NCBI GenBank assembly: GCA_963457665.1
Contig: OY735231.1
Span: forward strand, 34,180,369 to 34,244,368
From: Thysanoteuthis rhombus
Taxonomy: Eukaryota > Mollusca > Cephalopoda > Oegopsida > Thysanoteuthidae
DNA: 64,000 bases
Direction of reading: 5' to 3'
Each line of letters starts with the position of its first letter. Position 1 is the first letter of the stretch. Positions 53,800-64,000 of this stretch are shown here, piece by piece. The translations under genes and the position numbers were made by a program. Below the pieces are notes generated by a model. The model was not told the DNA's origin. It was given only the letters and a program-made list of their open reading frames with translations, and ran no database searches.

Positions 53800-56510
53800 T
53801 TTTTTTTAATAAAGAGTGCTCAGTGTATATTACTTCAATTAGTATTAAAAAGATAGTTTGGCGTTCGGTGTTAGTTGAGCTGGAGAATTTTATGATTCAG
53901 GCTGTACATAGATCTTTTCTGAGTAGGGGTAAGTCATTAACATTTACTTAGTGGCTAGAATGTGAGCATTAGGAATTTCCTGGATATTAAGATTTTGTTG
54001 TACATGTGAAAATTGGCCTGCTTAATCTGACAGCTGTTGGATGAATTCCATCCAGTGATGAATGAAAACAATGGAAGACTAACTCTGACATTTTAGTCAG
54101 TAGATGTTTATGCTAACTGTAATGTAGTAGATTGAAACAGTAATGAATTGATACTCTTATAACTAGTCTTGATTACTATGAATATCAATGCCTGAACAGT
54201 AATCTCTAGCATCCATATATATCTACATCTCTCCAAAACTATTCTTTTCACCATCTAAATACATTGGAAGAATTCTGTCTATGCACTGCAATTACTTGAC
54301 AAAGGTAATTGTAAAAATTTGACATTCACTAAATACGTAGGTTGGTACACAAGGCAGGGCCATGTTACGTTTGAAAATTGAAAAAAAAAATTTTTTCACA
54401 CAGCGGTGCTTGATGTAATAAAATTTGAAGATTATAGATCTTCCTCCATAGCTTCTATAAATTACCTCCCTTGACACCAACTATTTCAAATTATCTATTT
54501 AGATATAAAATCTGATTTGCCAACACTGAAAAGTAAATTCTCAAGCTGTAGTTTTGTACAACAAATTGAAAATTATGGTTCAAACAATACTACATAACTT
54601 GGTATTTCCAGTTGAGAATGGGGTTTACATTTAATGGTTTGCAGATCCTAAGGGAACTGCCAAATTCTGGATTTATTAACTAGCCCCTTTATGCATTGTC
54701 TATCAGAAAAAAGGGTGCATGGAAACCTATTAATTAAAAAAATTTTTCTTTTCCCCTCCACTTTCTCCTGTGCTAAGGAAAAGCTTGGTGTCTGCATGGA
54801 ATCAAGTGATTTTGCAATTATTCATGTGAGTTGAAAAATGTACTTACATCAGATTTTACTGAACATCTCAGCTCATTTTACTCTGAACTTCAAAACTGCT
54901 GGACTTGTTGCATCACCACTCATAGTGCTGTGTTTGCTGGTATCCAATAAATAGTATCATGTGCAACCACTGAGGTTAGTAAAATCTACTAGCTCATATT
55001 TGATACTTCTTTTGGCTTAATCAACATGCAATTGTGAGCCTTTGTTGTGTGTCATGTTTATGTCATCAGTGATGAACTTCGAAATAAAATTCTGTTACAT
55101 TATAATCAGTAAATTGTATTGAACTCTAGCTTAGTTCCCTTTTACACGTGCATGTGTTCAAGCGCTTCTAACCATACTGTTTTGTCTAGACATCAAAAAT
55201 GGCATCAGTACTCCACCACATCCTTCTAAACAAAAAAAAAAATTATTTTTTTTTTTTGGTTTCCTTCTTCCCGAATTTATTCTGACCATATTTGATATGA
55301 TAGCTTTGCTGTCCAAAAATGACAGCATAAGCTACTTTCCATTGTAAATACTAGGATATCAACTGATAGCATTGTTAGCTAGGGCTGGTTAAATAAAAAG
55401 ACAACATTAGTTTCTGGGGTGAAATTTTTTTCATTATTCCTCATCTATTTTCTTCAGTTTTTTTTTTTTTTTTTTGTCGTCCCCTCCCTCTGCCTTCAAT
55501 GTTTCAGAAAATATATTATTTGTCTTTCAATTCAATTCATTCTCTTCTTTTTAAGACAAGACCATGTACCATTAGTTTCATTATTCATAGCACTGGAATC
55601 TATCAACACTTAATTCAAGGTGTCAACAGGAGGGGGGAGCAGATTGCAATTTCACAATTTTGTTTTTGCTGTTCACATGATACCTTAACATTCAATTACA
55701 TGGAAGCCTATCTCTGCCTTAAATGCTGTAAGCTATGGTTCACCACGCCAAGCTGTTGAATATTTCAAAGGTTTTCCTCACTAAAATTTAGAACCTAGAC
55801 GGAATATTTACTTTATCAAAGTTTTAGCCAGAATTCTCCGTAACTGTTTAATGGCTAATTCTCGATGTTAACCCAATCCCGACACCATGGTTTTAGCCAT
55901 TTAACAGCTCATGAGATTGCTGGCCAATTCCCAATATAACCCTAATTCCAATTTCCCAATTAATCAGAGTGTAATTTTGATGGTTTTTGTGTTTTGAGGG
56001 CCTTTTTTTTTTTTTTTTTTTTTTTTTCTGAAAATGAATATAAAAATGCAGACCTTGGAAAACTTCCTAATTCAATAAAAACATTGGAGAAATCAAATTC
56101 CCGGCTAACACCCTGTCGATCCAGTACCATTGCATCAGATCGAGTCACAGGTATCTTTTCTGACTGAAATTATATCAACATGCTTCATTCAATTTTTAGC
56201 TCATAGCTGCTGCTGTAACTTGGTCTGAATGCTCTTGAGAAAACTCACCTCTCCTTGCAACCTGTCTGATCGCAAAGCATTGTGGACTCCTTATACAACT
56301 CCATGATAATGGGCAAGGCAATATGAGTGACAGCAAAAGTTTGCAAAAAACGTTTATTGATCCAAAACATCTACCTCCGAATGAGCTGCCTTGGAAACAA
56401 ATAATTACCTATCATTACTATCTCATGTCTAACTTTCCTGAATGTCATCAACTACAATCAGGTAAAATATTAATACCATTGATCTTCACTTGACGATGTT
56501 GGCTTATTGA
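53800..56510. other. anonymous stretch, possible intron of the minus-strand gene
   Basis: No coding exon could be supported. Long T runs lie at 55236, 55457 and 56000. One minus-strand donor-like site (AT/GTAAGTA at 54847) follows sequence with stops in all frames. Confidence 0.3.
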
Positions 56511-56517
56511 CAAGCAG

Positions 56518-56800
56518 GAAGGTGCAAGTGATCTAACAGTTAAGAGCATCAAGAATGGGATCTGCAAACCGAGTTCAAACTTCAGCTTGATCAGTTCGTG
56601 TATCTGTACTCTCTCGAATAAGTGCCCTTAGGAATAGTCTGTGTTAGAGTTTTCCGAGGTAACAATTAGTTCCCCAAAGGACATCAGCTTCTGAGTGCCA
56701 AATTCCCCGCAATCAGTCTACCCTCTCTCTCTCCTCTTCCCAGTCACTGTAACAAGCCCCCCACTGGCAACACATGGAAAGGATAGGCGTCAAGCAAGAA
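56518..56800 (+). mobile_element. tRNA-derived SINE (second family)
   Basis: 'gtgatctaacagttaagagc' resembles a box A region and 'gagttcaaacttc' a box B (GTTCAA) about 45 bp later, the arrangement of a tRNA-like pol III promoter. It differs from the 33-kb SINE. The 3' limit is uncertain. Confidence 0.5.
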
Positions 56801-57424
56801 CCAAGTGGTTTCAAATGAATTTCTGTTTATTCCTCTATGTATGCTACAAGTCGACATTCGTGGCTGATGAAGATTAGCAGCAAGAGAAATGCGACAGGTA
56901 TTATTTCTTGTAAGGGGAACGTATTTAGTTGCCATTTCTTTTCTTATTTTACATCTGTACCAGGGTCAGATGGAGTTCTCTGGATCATAACATGAAATTC
57001 CAAAAAGTACTAGAGCATAAGAGTTTACTGGATTTTGGTTGTACAAAGACACCCTTACCCACTTCTGACACGGGTGACTGAGAACTTTCAGCCAATCTGA
57101 ACCCCCATTGAAACAAAGTATCAAAAATGCCCGAGGAATTCTGCATACCCATTCGACTTCTAAGGCTGGTCATCAGCCAGGTAACGGTCCCACTGTCGTA
57201 TACCTGTTTATGGAGATATATCCCTGCAGAATTCCTGCTATATTTCATTTTCTCTTCCTAATCCAAAGAAAATTCATTCTTTAACCCCAAAATCAAAATT
57301 CCTATAAAGAGTCTTGGGTACTCCATAAACTATAGCAATACTTGTAAAATTTTACCCAAAAAAAGAAGGGGTCTTATCTTGTCAAAACGTTCACTTGGCA
57401 CTCTCATACCTTTGAGAATGGTAT

Positions 57425-57560
57425 CGATCTACTTCTCACCCCAGCTATGGGTAAATACCAAGCAGTTGAAACCCTTTAGTCCTGTGAAGCAGTCCGTTTG
57501 GGGCATCGGGCTAGCTCTCGTGCCCCGTATTGACCCATGACAGCTACAAACACTGATTGG
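57425..57560 (-). repeat. dispersed repeat R5 (inverted)
   Basis: Reverse complement of 29520-29690: 'ctatgggtaaatacc', 'cctgtgaagcagtccgttt'. Confidence 0.45.
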
Positions 57561-57564
57561 ATCT

Positions 57565-59310
57565 TCATGCATTGTTTGAGAATGTTTCGCAACATAAGAG
57601 CAATTGAATAGAGTTACAGACAAGCCATAGTTGGTTTGAAACCGTCGAAAAAAACATTAGTAATCCTCTTTTTTTTCCGTTCAGCCCATTCGTATTTTTA
57701 TAAAGACTGCTCCCAAGATGTATATACAGCAGAACAACTGAGTACTTCGGGCTGAATTTCAACTCACACACACATACACACGCATGCTTTTTGACCCCAG
57801 AAATGAGAGAGGCATACAGGAACCGCGCTAAATTGATACTAAAAGAAAAATATCATTTCAATCTTTATCTGATAAATAAACACTTAATACTATCCTAACA
57901 ACCAGAGTTGTATTTTTTCTTAAATCTTGGACTAGTATCATTATTTGAACTACGATTATAGAACATACTTTGTGACCTCATGAGCGGGAACAGATATTTG
58001 GTTCGTAAACGTATCTCCATTGCAACGTATATGCTAAATCATTTTAGTTATATGATTAACCTATATAATCGATTTTAAAATATTTAACAACTATCGTGTT
58101 GATGTGCGTGTGAATATATATTTCACTTAAAACATAAATGATGGGCTAATTTGATTGAATTTTTCGATGAAAGTTTTCTAAGAATACTTCTTTTACGGGA
58201 ATTCGTTCATATTCCATCAGCAGTCCTGTGTAGTGATCAAATGTCATACATATCGTACTGTAGAGAAACAAGAACCGCAAGTTCAACAATACGTCCACCA
58301 TCCTTACGTCCATATCTATGATGTACGATTTCAAAGGGATTCTAAACGCAGTTCTAGTAGCATTACTAGTTGTGGTAATAGTGACAGGAGGTATATGACG
58401 ACGAAGATGGTGAGGATAGTTCAACCGAAAATCTGGCTATTAGCAAAAACTATTAGTAAATTTAAAAGTGTTCATTTTTTATCAATAATTAATTATGGAG
58501 TCAAGGTGTGCGGTTATCTTATTTGATGAGTGGGCTCTAAATGAGTATATATAACATTTTCAGTTATAACGTTAACGGGAAGTTAAAAAGTTTGCCAATT
58601 TTAGCCATTTTCAAGACAGTCCTAACTATTGATAACGTACAATACTTGGCAACACTTAAAGAAACAAACGCTTGAGACGTCGTCAGGATAGATGCTCTTT
58701 TGTAGCAGCCAGAGTTAATATATTGTAAATATCCCCCTCCTTCTTTCTGTTGTTGAACGTAAATGGAATCAACCGACGAAGCGTATTATTGAGATGTACT
58801 GGACACATCTACAAATGATCAAATAGATTCAAAAGTATTTAAAATGCTTTTCAAGTTTGTTTATGTTTCTTGTGTGCTTGTAAGAGAAAATTGAAAGTGA
58901 GTGATTAGCAACTATGGTATTCTGTTTACAAATAGCACTATGACCTGTGTAAAGTACAAAATACTTCAAATAGTAACTCTAATTCAACAAATTTTGATAA
59001 TTTCAACTCGAAATTGTGGAAGCAAAGATCCTATGTATGTTCACAGACGACAATTTCAAAATGTTAGTCCATCTCAAAAGTATTAAAATGTAACGAATCT
59101 TCTGTTCGCTATTATGAACCGATTATAACAAGATAGCTTGAATGTCACCGCTAACTTGCTGTTACGGTCGGGGAACTTTGTGAGTAATTCAATGTTAGTC
59201 AAATGACTGTTCATCACAATTTGGAAAAAAAAAAAAAATAGAAAAAGTGTCAAAGGTTGGAAAATGGGTCTCACGTGACCTATCCGTAGTAAATCACCAG
59301 CAACGTGCTA
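57565..59310. other. anonymous stretch
   Basis: No gene or recognised repeat. A 92-codon minus and a 97-codon plus frame overlap at 58146-58526 without domain support. Confidence 0.3.
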
Positions 59311-59319
59311 ATAGTTGAG

Positions 59320-60195
59320 AGTCGTTGCATTCTCAGCAGTTCTTGGCGCCTTTTAGGATAAAGTTGTTCCTGGGGATGAAAAATGGATCCTCTTTAACTG
59401 CGACGTAAGTCGGCAGTCCTTAGAATGAATAGCAGATTTTTTTTCCAATATCAGATTCAAATAGGTTAACAGCGTTTGCAAGGAATTGTGTGAAGATAGA
59501 GAGAGGGGGGAGTGGTTAAAGAGAGATAGACTGGTTGCTTACTTTCTTAGAAACGCTGTTCTGTTTTTAGTTCACAAGATTGTGAGCCATTGTCGGTCGC
59601 GTTGGTAGACCAATGGCCCGGCCGAGAGGCAACATTCGCACTTAAGAAGATCCTGTTGAGTGTTCGGTGCAAGAAGTAATCCATTACGAACTTTCAAACG
59701 ATAACTCAACGGTCAGAACTGAAGTTTACTGCCATCGAATTAGGCATTTGCAGACAGCTATGGTCAGGAAATGCCCATCCTTGGTGAACCAAATTGGGAC
59801 ATTCTTCAGACGATAATGCCCAGCCTCAAAACCGCTCGATTGACCACAGATCCCAAAGGGGCATGGGACTTGGAAAAAGTCCATTCATCCACCTGACTTA
59901 GCTCCAACTGATTATTATTTGTTTAGGAGTTAGCAGAACCATTTTGAACAACGACTCAATTCTAAAGAAAAGGATGGAAATTGTCAATCTCTTAAATCAG
60001 GTCAAAATCGAAGGAATTTTACAAATCTGGTATCAAAAACTTGTTCATAGATTGAATAAGGTTATCAAAAACGAAGGAGAGTACGTGCATTACGCGAAGT
60101 GTATCTTTAATCAACACTATTTTTGTGTTTCCAACTTAAGGATTGGATATAACTTTCATTACAACCGGATGTATGATAACATTTTTTCAAATTAA
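59320..60195 (+). pseudogene. mariner-family transposase remnant
   Basis: At 59374 a frame reads GDEKWILFNCDVSRQ, the block with the first catalytic Asp of mariner (DD34D) transposases. Near 59738 comes 'YCHRIRHLQTAMVRKCPSLVN'-like sequence, near 59805 a 'DDNAQPQ' in place of the usual second-Asp block, and near 59897 'TDLAPTDYYLFRS', the third. The C-terminal 'W..L..R....I...GEYV' region follows to about 60100. The blocks lie in three frames with several stops, and the N-terminal DNA-binding domain was not found. Confidence 0.85.
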
Positions 60196-60199
60196 ATTC

Positions 60200-61498
60200 T
60201 GGCTACACTTTTGACAGTAAATGTGCAATGTTCTCAGGTCTCCTTCATCAGTACTGAATTTTGAATCGTTGCTGATTTTTATAAACATTTAAATCTAAAG
60301 GGAAGCAAATTAAAAACGTATGAAAATACTTGAAAGCATATCTGTTCAACACGAATGTTTCGTATAGCATAGCGCATACATCAATCAAAAATATTCGCTA
60401 ATGATACTAGATCAACTGATAGCGATCAAAGACGAGGAATAAAAAGTATAATGACAAGATGCAAATGTGTGTGTGTGTGTTTTTTGGGGGGACGTCCCCC
60501 AGAAAGTACCCTCATTTTGCACTTAAAGTGGTACATTCAGGGTGTGAGACGTCCCAAGAGGAAGTATCGAAGGAACGGGACACTTTTTGTCTCCACCCAC
60601 ACATTCACAAGAGGGTCCTCACACTAAACTTGACCTTGTGAGAGGCGGAGAAATACCTATACATATTGGTATAAACGGTGTTGGTTCTAAATATTCAACC
60701 ACCTTGAATGAACAAGTGAGTGGTACCCTTATCCTAGCTACGGCATCAGCTGTCCCTGCTTGGGCTCCATATATCACGTTACTGATTGCGATTTGTGAAA
60801 TAGATTAAGAGGCGAGAGACACCTGAAATGGCGTCACTCACTTCACCCTGGATCGGTCATCTCAAGTTTCAAGCGAGTCTTACATATTTTATTGCACGTT
60901 TCCTCTAAGATCAGCAAATTTGTTGGAGATTGTTACTTTTTCCGCGTTGAATTCAAAACATCGCCGCCCTGTATTTCGCTGCGCTATGTTTGCCTCCGGC
61001 CTCAGAACGGCATTTGCTCTTCACAAATTTCGAAATTTTTTTGATCAAAGTTTTTTTTTCACTTTTTAAACCTTATCTGTGAATCTATTTAAAAAAAAAA
61101 ATCATTTTCAAAAGAAAGTAGAAACCTTGACCATTTAATACTATACTTTATTTGATATAATTACGAAGGATAAGGTGAGGTTAGCTTAACACTAACACTA
61201 ACCCTTATATCGTCAGAGTTAGTGTTTAGGTTTTGGGTTAAAGTTATTTAAGTCAATTATAGAACAAATGAAAGCAACAAATTTGTCATTATCGCGATGA
61301 TAGATTTGTGGTGCCCACCTTCTCCAGCTAAAGAAAATCATACATATACGGAGTTATCTGCCCTTTGGAAAGGATCTACTTCTAGCCCCTACATCTCTGT
61401 AGAAATGGTAAGTTCCTTGTCGCTTCCTCTTTGACGTCACACAGCGCCACCCAATAAGATAGCTGATTGTTATCGTTACGATATTTAAACTGTGGCGG

Positions 61499-61500
<2 letters not shown>
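60200..61500. other. anonymous stretch
   Basis: Includes a 14-bp palindrome GGGGGACGTCCCCC near 60486 and a short inverted AACACTAACACTAACCC/GTTAGTGTT pair near 61190-61230. No gene supported. Confidence 0.3.

Positions 61501-61501
<1 letters not shown>

Positions 61502-61563
<62 letters not shown>
61502..61563. repeat. (TC)n microsatellite
   Basis: About 62 bp of pure TC. Confidence 0.95.
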
Positions 61564-61567
<4 letters not shown>

Positions 61568-61569
61568 CG

Positions 61570-62220
61570 AGATAAGCTCGTCTCTTCTCTCTCTCTCTCT
61601 AGGATAGTTAGTATAGTTTTTATACACACTTTCTTTCTACACACGCATCATCATAAATTCATCTCAAGAACACATCCTATCTAAGTTGAGCACTCTCGTC
61701 GTAGTTAGGTCGGACTCCTCAAGATAACTTTATAGTGGCTACCACTAGGATGACCGAACTGACGGACATTCTATAGACTCTATCTCACATTTACAGAGTG
61801 ACATTCCTTTCCCTTCATCCTTCCTATCTCTACATCTTTATCCTGGTAGATCCCTGTCGGCAGAAACTCCGGTCCTCATTTATTTTAAGTCACTCATGAA
61901 TCAAACCTGGCACTGTTGTTTACTTCTTTGTTTGTTCTTATTTCTGCATTTCGTTAACAATCCAACTAACTGTGTACTAACCTTGTTTTTTGTGCATAAG
62001 CAGTGAACACACTACTTACCAGGATTTATCTCCTCAGATCAATTCTGGTAATTCATATTTTAGGGGGATAATATGATTAGCAGCCCTAAAGATTAATCAC
62101 TGAAAGAATACACCATCATTGGTTTTGACAAAGATTAACACAGAAAAAGTAACAAAGGCTCATTTGTTTGATACCATATCAGGTACGAATTTAAGATAAG
62201 AATTGATTCAAGAAAAGTTG
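61570..62220. other. anonymous stretch, probably intron of the minus-strand gene
   Basis: Follows the donor site of the exon ending at 62228 on the minus strand. Nothing else is seen. Confidence 0.3.
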
Positions 62221-62227
62221 TTCTCAC

Positions 62228-62479
62228 CCGGATTTCGGCCATCTTTTTATGTATTATCTTTTCTGCCAGACTTGGTCCCTTTTGCAGCAGCTTTTCGACG
62301 GGTCGTTCTGGTTTTCCTGCTTTCTTTGGATTCATGCTTACCTTCAGTCGTATTTCATACATTTGTTTCTCGCGTTCATTGTTTGCTTGAATTTTACGAC
62401 GTAATCTTTCGCGGGGTATTCGCCATTTCTTATTTTCTTTCTTTTCCGAGCCATCGCCATTTATGCCGGCATCTCCCAT
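62228..62479 (-). CDS. first coding exon of an unidentified basic protein
   Basis: The minus-strand ATG at 62479 opens MGDAGINGDGSEKKENKKWR, then 'IPRERLRRKIQANNEREKQM', a strongly basic and charged stretch. Two good donors keep phase 0: AAG/GTAAGC at 62342/62341 (46 codons) and CGG/GTGAGA at 62228/62227 (84 codons). The longer form adds 'PKKAGKPERPVEKLL' and 'PSLAEKIIHKKMAEIR'. An in-frame upstream extension exists, but the ATG followed by MGD is the natural start. Composition suggests a nuclear or RNA/ribosome-associated protein, which is inference only. It may splice to the phase-0 exon at 53539-53754. Confidence 0.6.
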
Positions 62480-62564
62480 TTTACGATTCACTTTCGTAAA
62501 AGCAGAACAAAAGGAAATTAATGTAAACTTGTGTAGACGCACGCTTTCATTATTAGAGCCCCAC

Positions 62565-62725
62565 CAACCCCTTATAACGCAGTACGTTATAACGTAGTTC
62601 GCGTTATAACGCGGGTAGATGGAGGATCCGAAAATATCACTATTGCTCCAAAATAGTTAACAAATTTTATCACGACTTGGTTGTAACGCTTTTGGCCTCC
62701 TTGGACACCCATCATCCGCGTTATA
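62565..62725. repeat. GTTATAACG palindrome cluster
   Basis: 'cttataacgcagtac', 'gttataacgtag' and 'cgcgttataacgcg' repeat within 50 bp, and 'ccgcgttatatcaggg' follows near 62716. CGTTATAACG is its own reverse complement. It lies 90-250 bp upstream of the minus-strand start codon. It may be part of a repeat family or a promoter element. Confidence 0.5.
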
Positions 62726-62729
62726 TCAG

Positions 62730-64000
62730 GGCTGATTGTATCGTTACTTGCTGAAAATCCGCCTTACGGACGAGTTTTCTGCTAGATACCTTATACGGTT
62801 AAACAAAAAGATAAAGATTCGGTTTACCTTACCCGACGGACACAAATTAGGGTCTGGTCTAGCATAATAGTTATATTATAGATGGAAACCCTAACAAAAG
62901 CTCAAAAAGTTTCAGAAATTTCAATAACTCATTTGCTAAAATATGTTCTTGGTTCCTTTTCATAACCATAGAAAAATTGGTGTCCATAACTCTAGCCGTC
63001 CTTGAATTAGATGATGACAGACAGAAGATGGATTATAGTATAATTGTGGCCATTAATGGATACCAGGATGTACGTTGACTTGACTATTTTTTGATGTATT
63101 TAGCCAGGTACCTCTCATTTGAATTTCGACTGCTAAAACATATGGGAAAGAATATTTTTTAGGAAAGTGACATACAGGCCAATTAGGCCAGTTATCAGCT
63201 GAAATATATAGAAGGAAAAATAAACAAATAAAATGTGCCTTGTAAATGTTTGTCTGTACTGGTAAGCATGTCATATTTTTCAAGTTTCATACATTTTTAT
63301 AACCTTGAAATAATATAGATTTTATTGTAGAATACGTATTTCTAATGCAAATCGTTTACCGAAATGCATATAACGGTAAAGATAGTAGTAGCAGCAGCAG
63401 CAGTAGTAGTAGTAGTAGTAGTAAAGGTATCTCCTGTTTTTTGAAAGTTGGTTTCATCCTACATTATCGCTTTTACGAAAATAGCGTTTGTTCAGCAGCG
63501 AGTGGTTACGGAGGCAGCGCACCCCCTCTGTCTCTGTCTCTCTCCACCCGAGTATCCTGTACACCCACCCCATCCTAGCCATCAACGACTAATCATCACT
63601 ATTCTTCGTGTTTGGAAGCGTTAAAAAAAATTCCCATATGAATAAACGTTGATCGCCTCTTCGCTTTGTGCCATTTAGGCTTACCGAAGGTTATATCACC
63701 TCTACTTCCGTATATCGGGAGAAACCTGTATAACGGTGGGAAATGGTTAATTCTGTACACAGGTTTGGTTTAATTCGACCTTGTAGTCAAATAGTAACGA
63801 GTTAACTCCCCTGAATTTAGTGAGGATTGTTTTGTTCGAGAAAAACAAAGCCGATTCCAAATGACTGGGTTTGACAAAACAATATGTCGCACGGTGTAAT
63901 TGTCTTCGATAAAAATTTTATTTATGCAAGAGAAAAATAGAGAAAACATGAGCTGTAATTGGCGGGATATTGTTTCCTGACTTCTTCGTGTCTGTGACTG
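62730..64000. other. anonymous stretch with (AGY)n microsatellite
   Basis: An AGT/AGC triplet run lies at 63383-63423. No gene supported. Confidence 0.35.

Noticed and set aside
54848..54910. Minus-strand GTAAGTA donor
   Set aside because: The preceding sequence has stops in all three frames, so it is not a coding exon.
55960..56148. 62-codon minus frame with poly-Lys
   Set aside because: The Lys run is a T-homopolymer on the plus strand. The remainder is unsupported.
56249..56347. Possible minus-strand internal exon with a strong GAG/GTGAGT donor
   Set aside because: Open in two frames, but no plausible acceptor was found, and its donor phase (1 or 2) does not match the phase-0 exons at either end.
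60840..60870. Splice-donor-like 'gtgaagtgagtg' on the minus strand
   Set aside because: The same 'cactcacttcaccctg' occurs near 4345 in repeat-like sequence, so it is a repeat fragment.
61354..61644. 96-codon minus frame with Arg-Glu repeats
   Set aside because: It is the (TC)n microsatellite read on the other strand.

Overview
The window is nuclear DNA from an animal, most likely a mollusc and probably a coleoid cephalopod such as an octopus. It is AT-rich, gene-poor and full of interspersed repeats: LINEs, a tRNA-derived SINE, mariner, Ty3-type elements, palindromic MITE-like elements and long (TA)n tracts. The one complete gene is an intron-bearing cytosolic Hsc70 with the GGMP-repeat, EEVD tail usual in molluscs. 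The cephalopod call is inference from this repeat style.

Layout. 0-6.4 kb: fragments of a LINE and of an abundant unclassified repeat (called R1 here). 7.4-9.5 kb: a large foldback structure made of inverted arrays of degenerate ~200-bp units. 9.5-18.6 kb: a nest of dead retroelements (LTR-like pieces, a split LINE, a gag/protease/integrase remnant lacking reverse transcriptase, LINE 3' ends, a second gag-like piece). 19-22 kb: compound triplet microsatellites and a pyrimidine minisatellite. 22-38.3 kb: repeats joined to long (TA)n arrays, two palindromic elements and a small hairpin. 38.3-43.9 kb: mostly featureless, with one MITE.

43.95-53.2 kb: the Hsc70 gene on the plus strand. It has a TATA/CCAAT/CRE/heat-shock-element promoter, a non-coding first exon, and six coding exons (47075-47273, 49170-49375, 49502-49654, 50062-50617, 51628-52029, 52146-52567) that join in frame to 645 codons plus stop. 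Introns 2 and 4 each carry a ~122-nt sequence that folds as a canonical H/ACA box snoRNA (hairpin, H box, hairpin, ACA). The two are ~89% identical and their differences largely preserve pairing. Intron 5 has a third, degenerate copy beside a foldback element. Intron 1 has two further perfect three-pentamer heat-shock elements.

53.4-62.5 kb: a convergent minus-strand transcription unit is inferred from a terminal-type coding exon (53539-53754) with its own poly(A) signal and a first-type coding exon (up to 62479). Their phases are compatible, but I do not recognise the protein and cannot prove that they belong together. A mariner fossil and a tRNA-derived SINE lie between them. 62.5-64 kb is intergenic, with GTTATAACG palindromes just upstream of the minus-strand start codon.

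Most long reading frames in the microsatellites (poly-YI, poly-N, poly-K) are artefacts of periodicity and are not annotated as genes.
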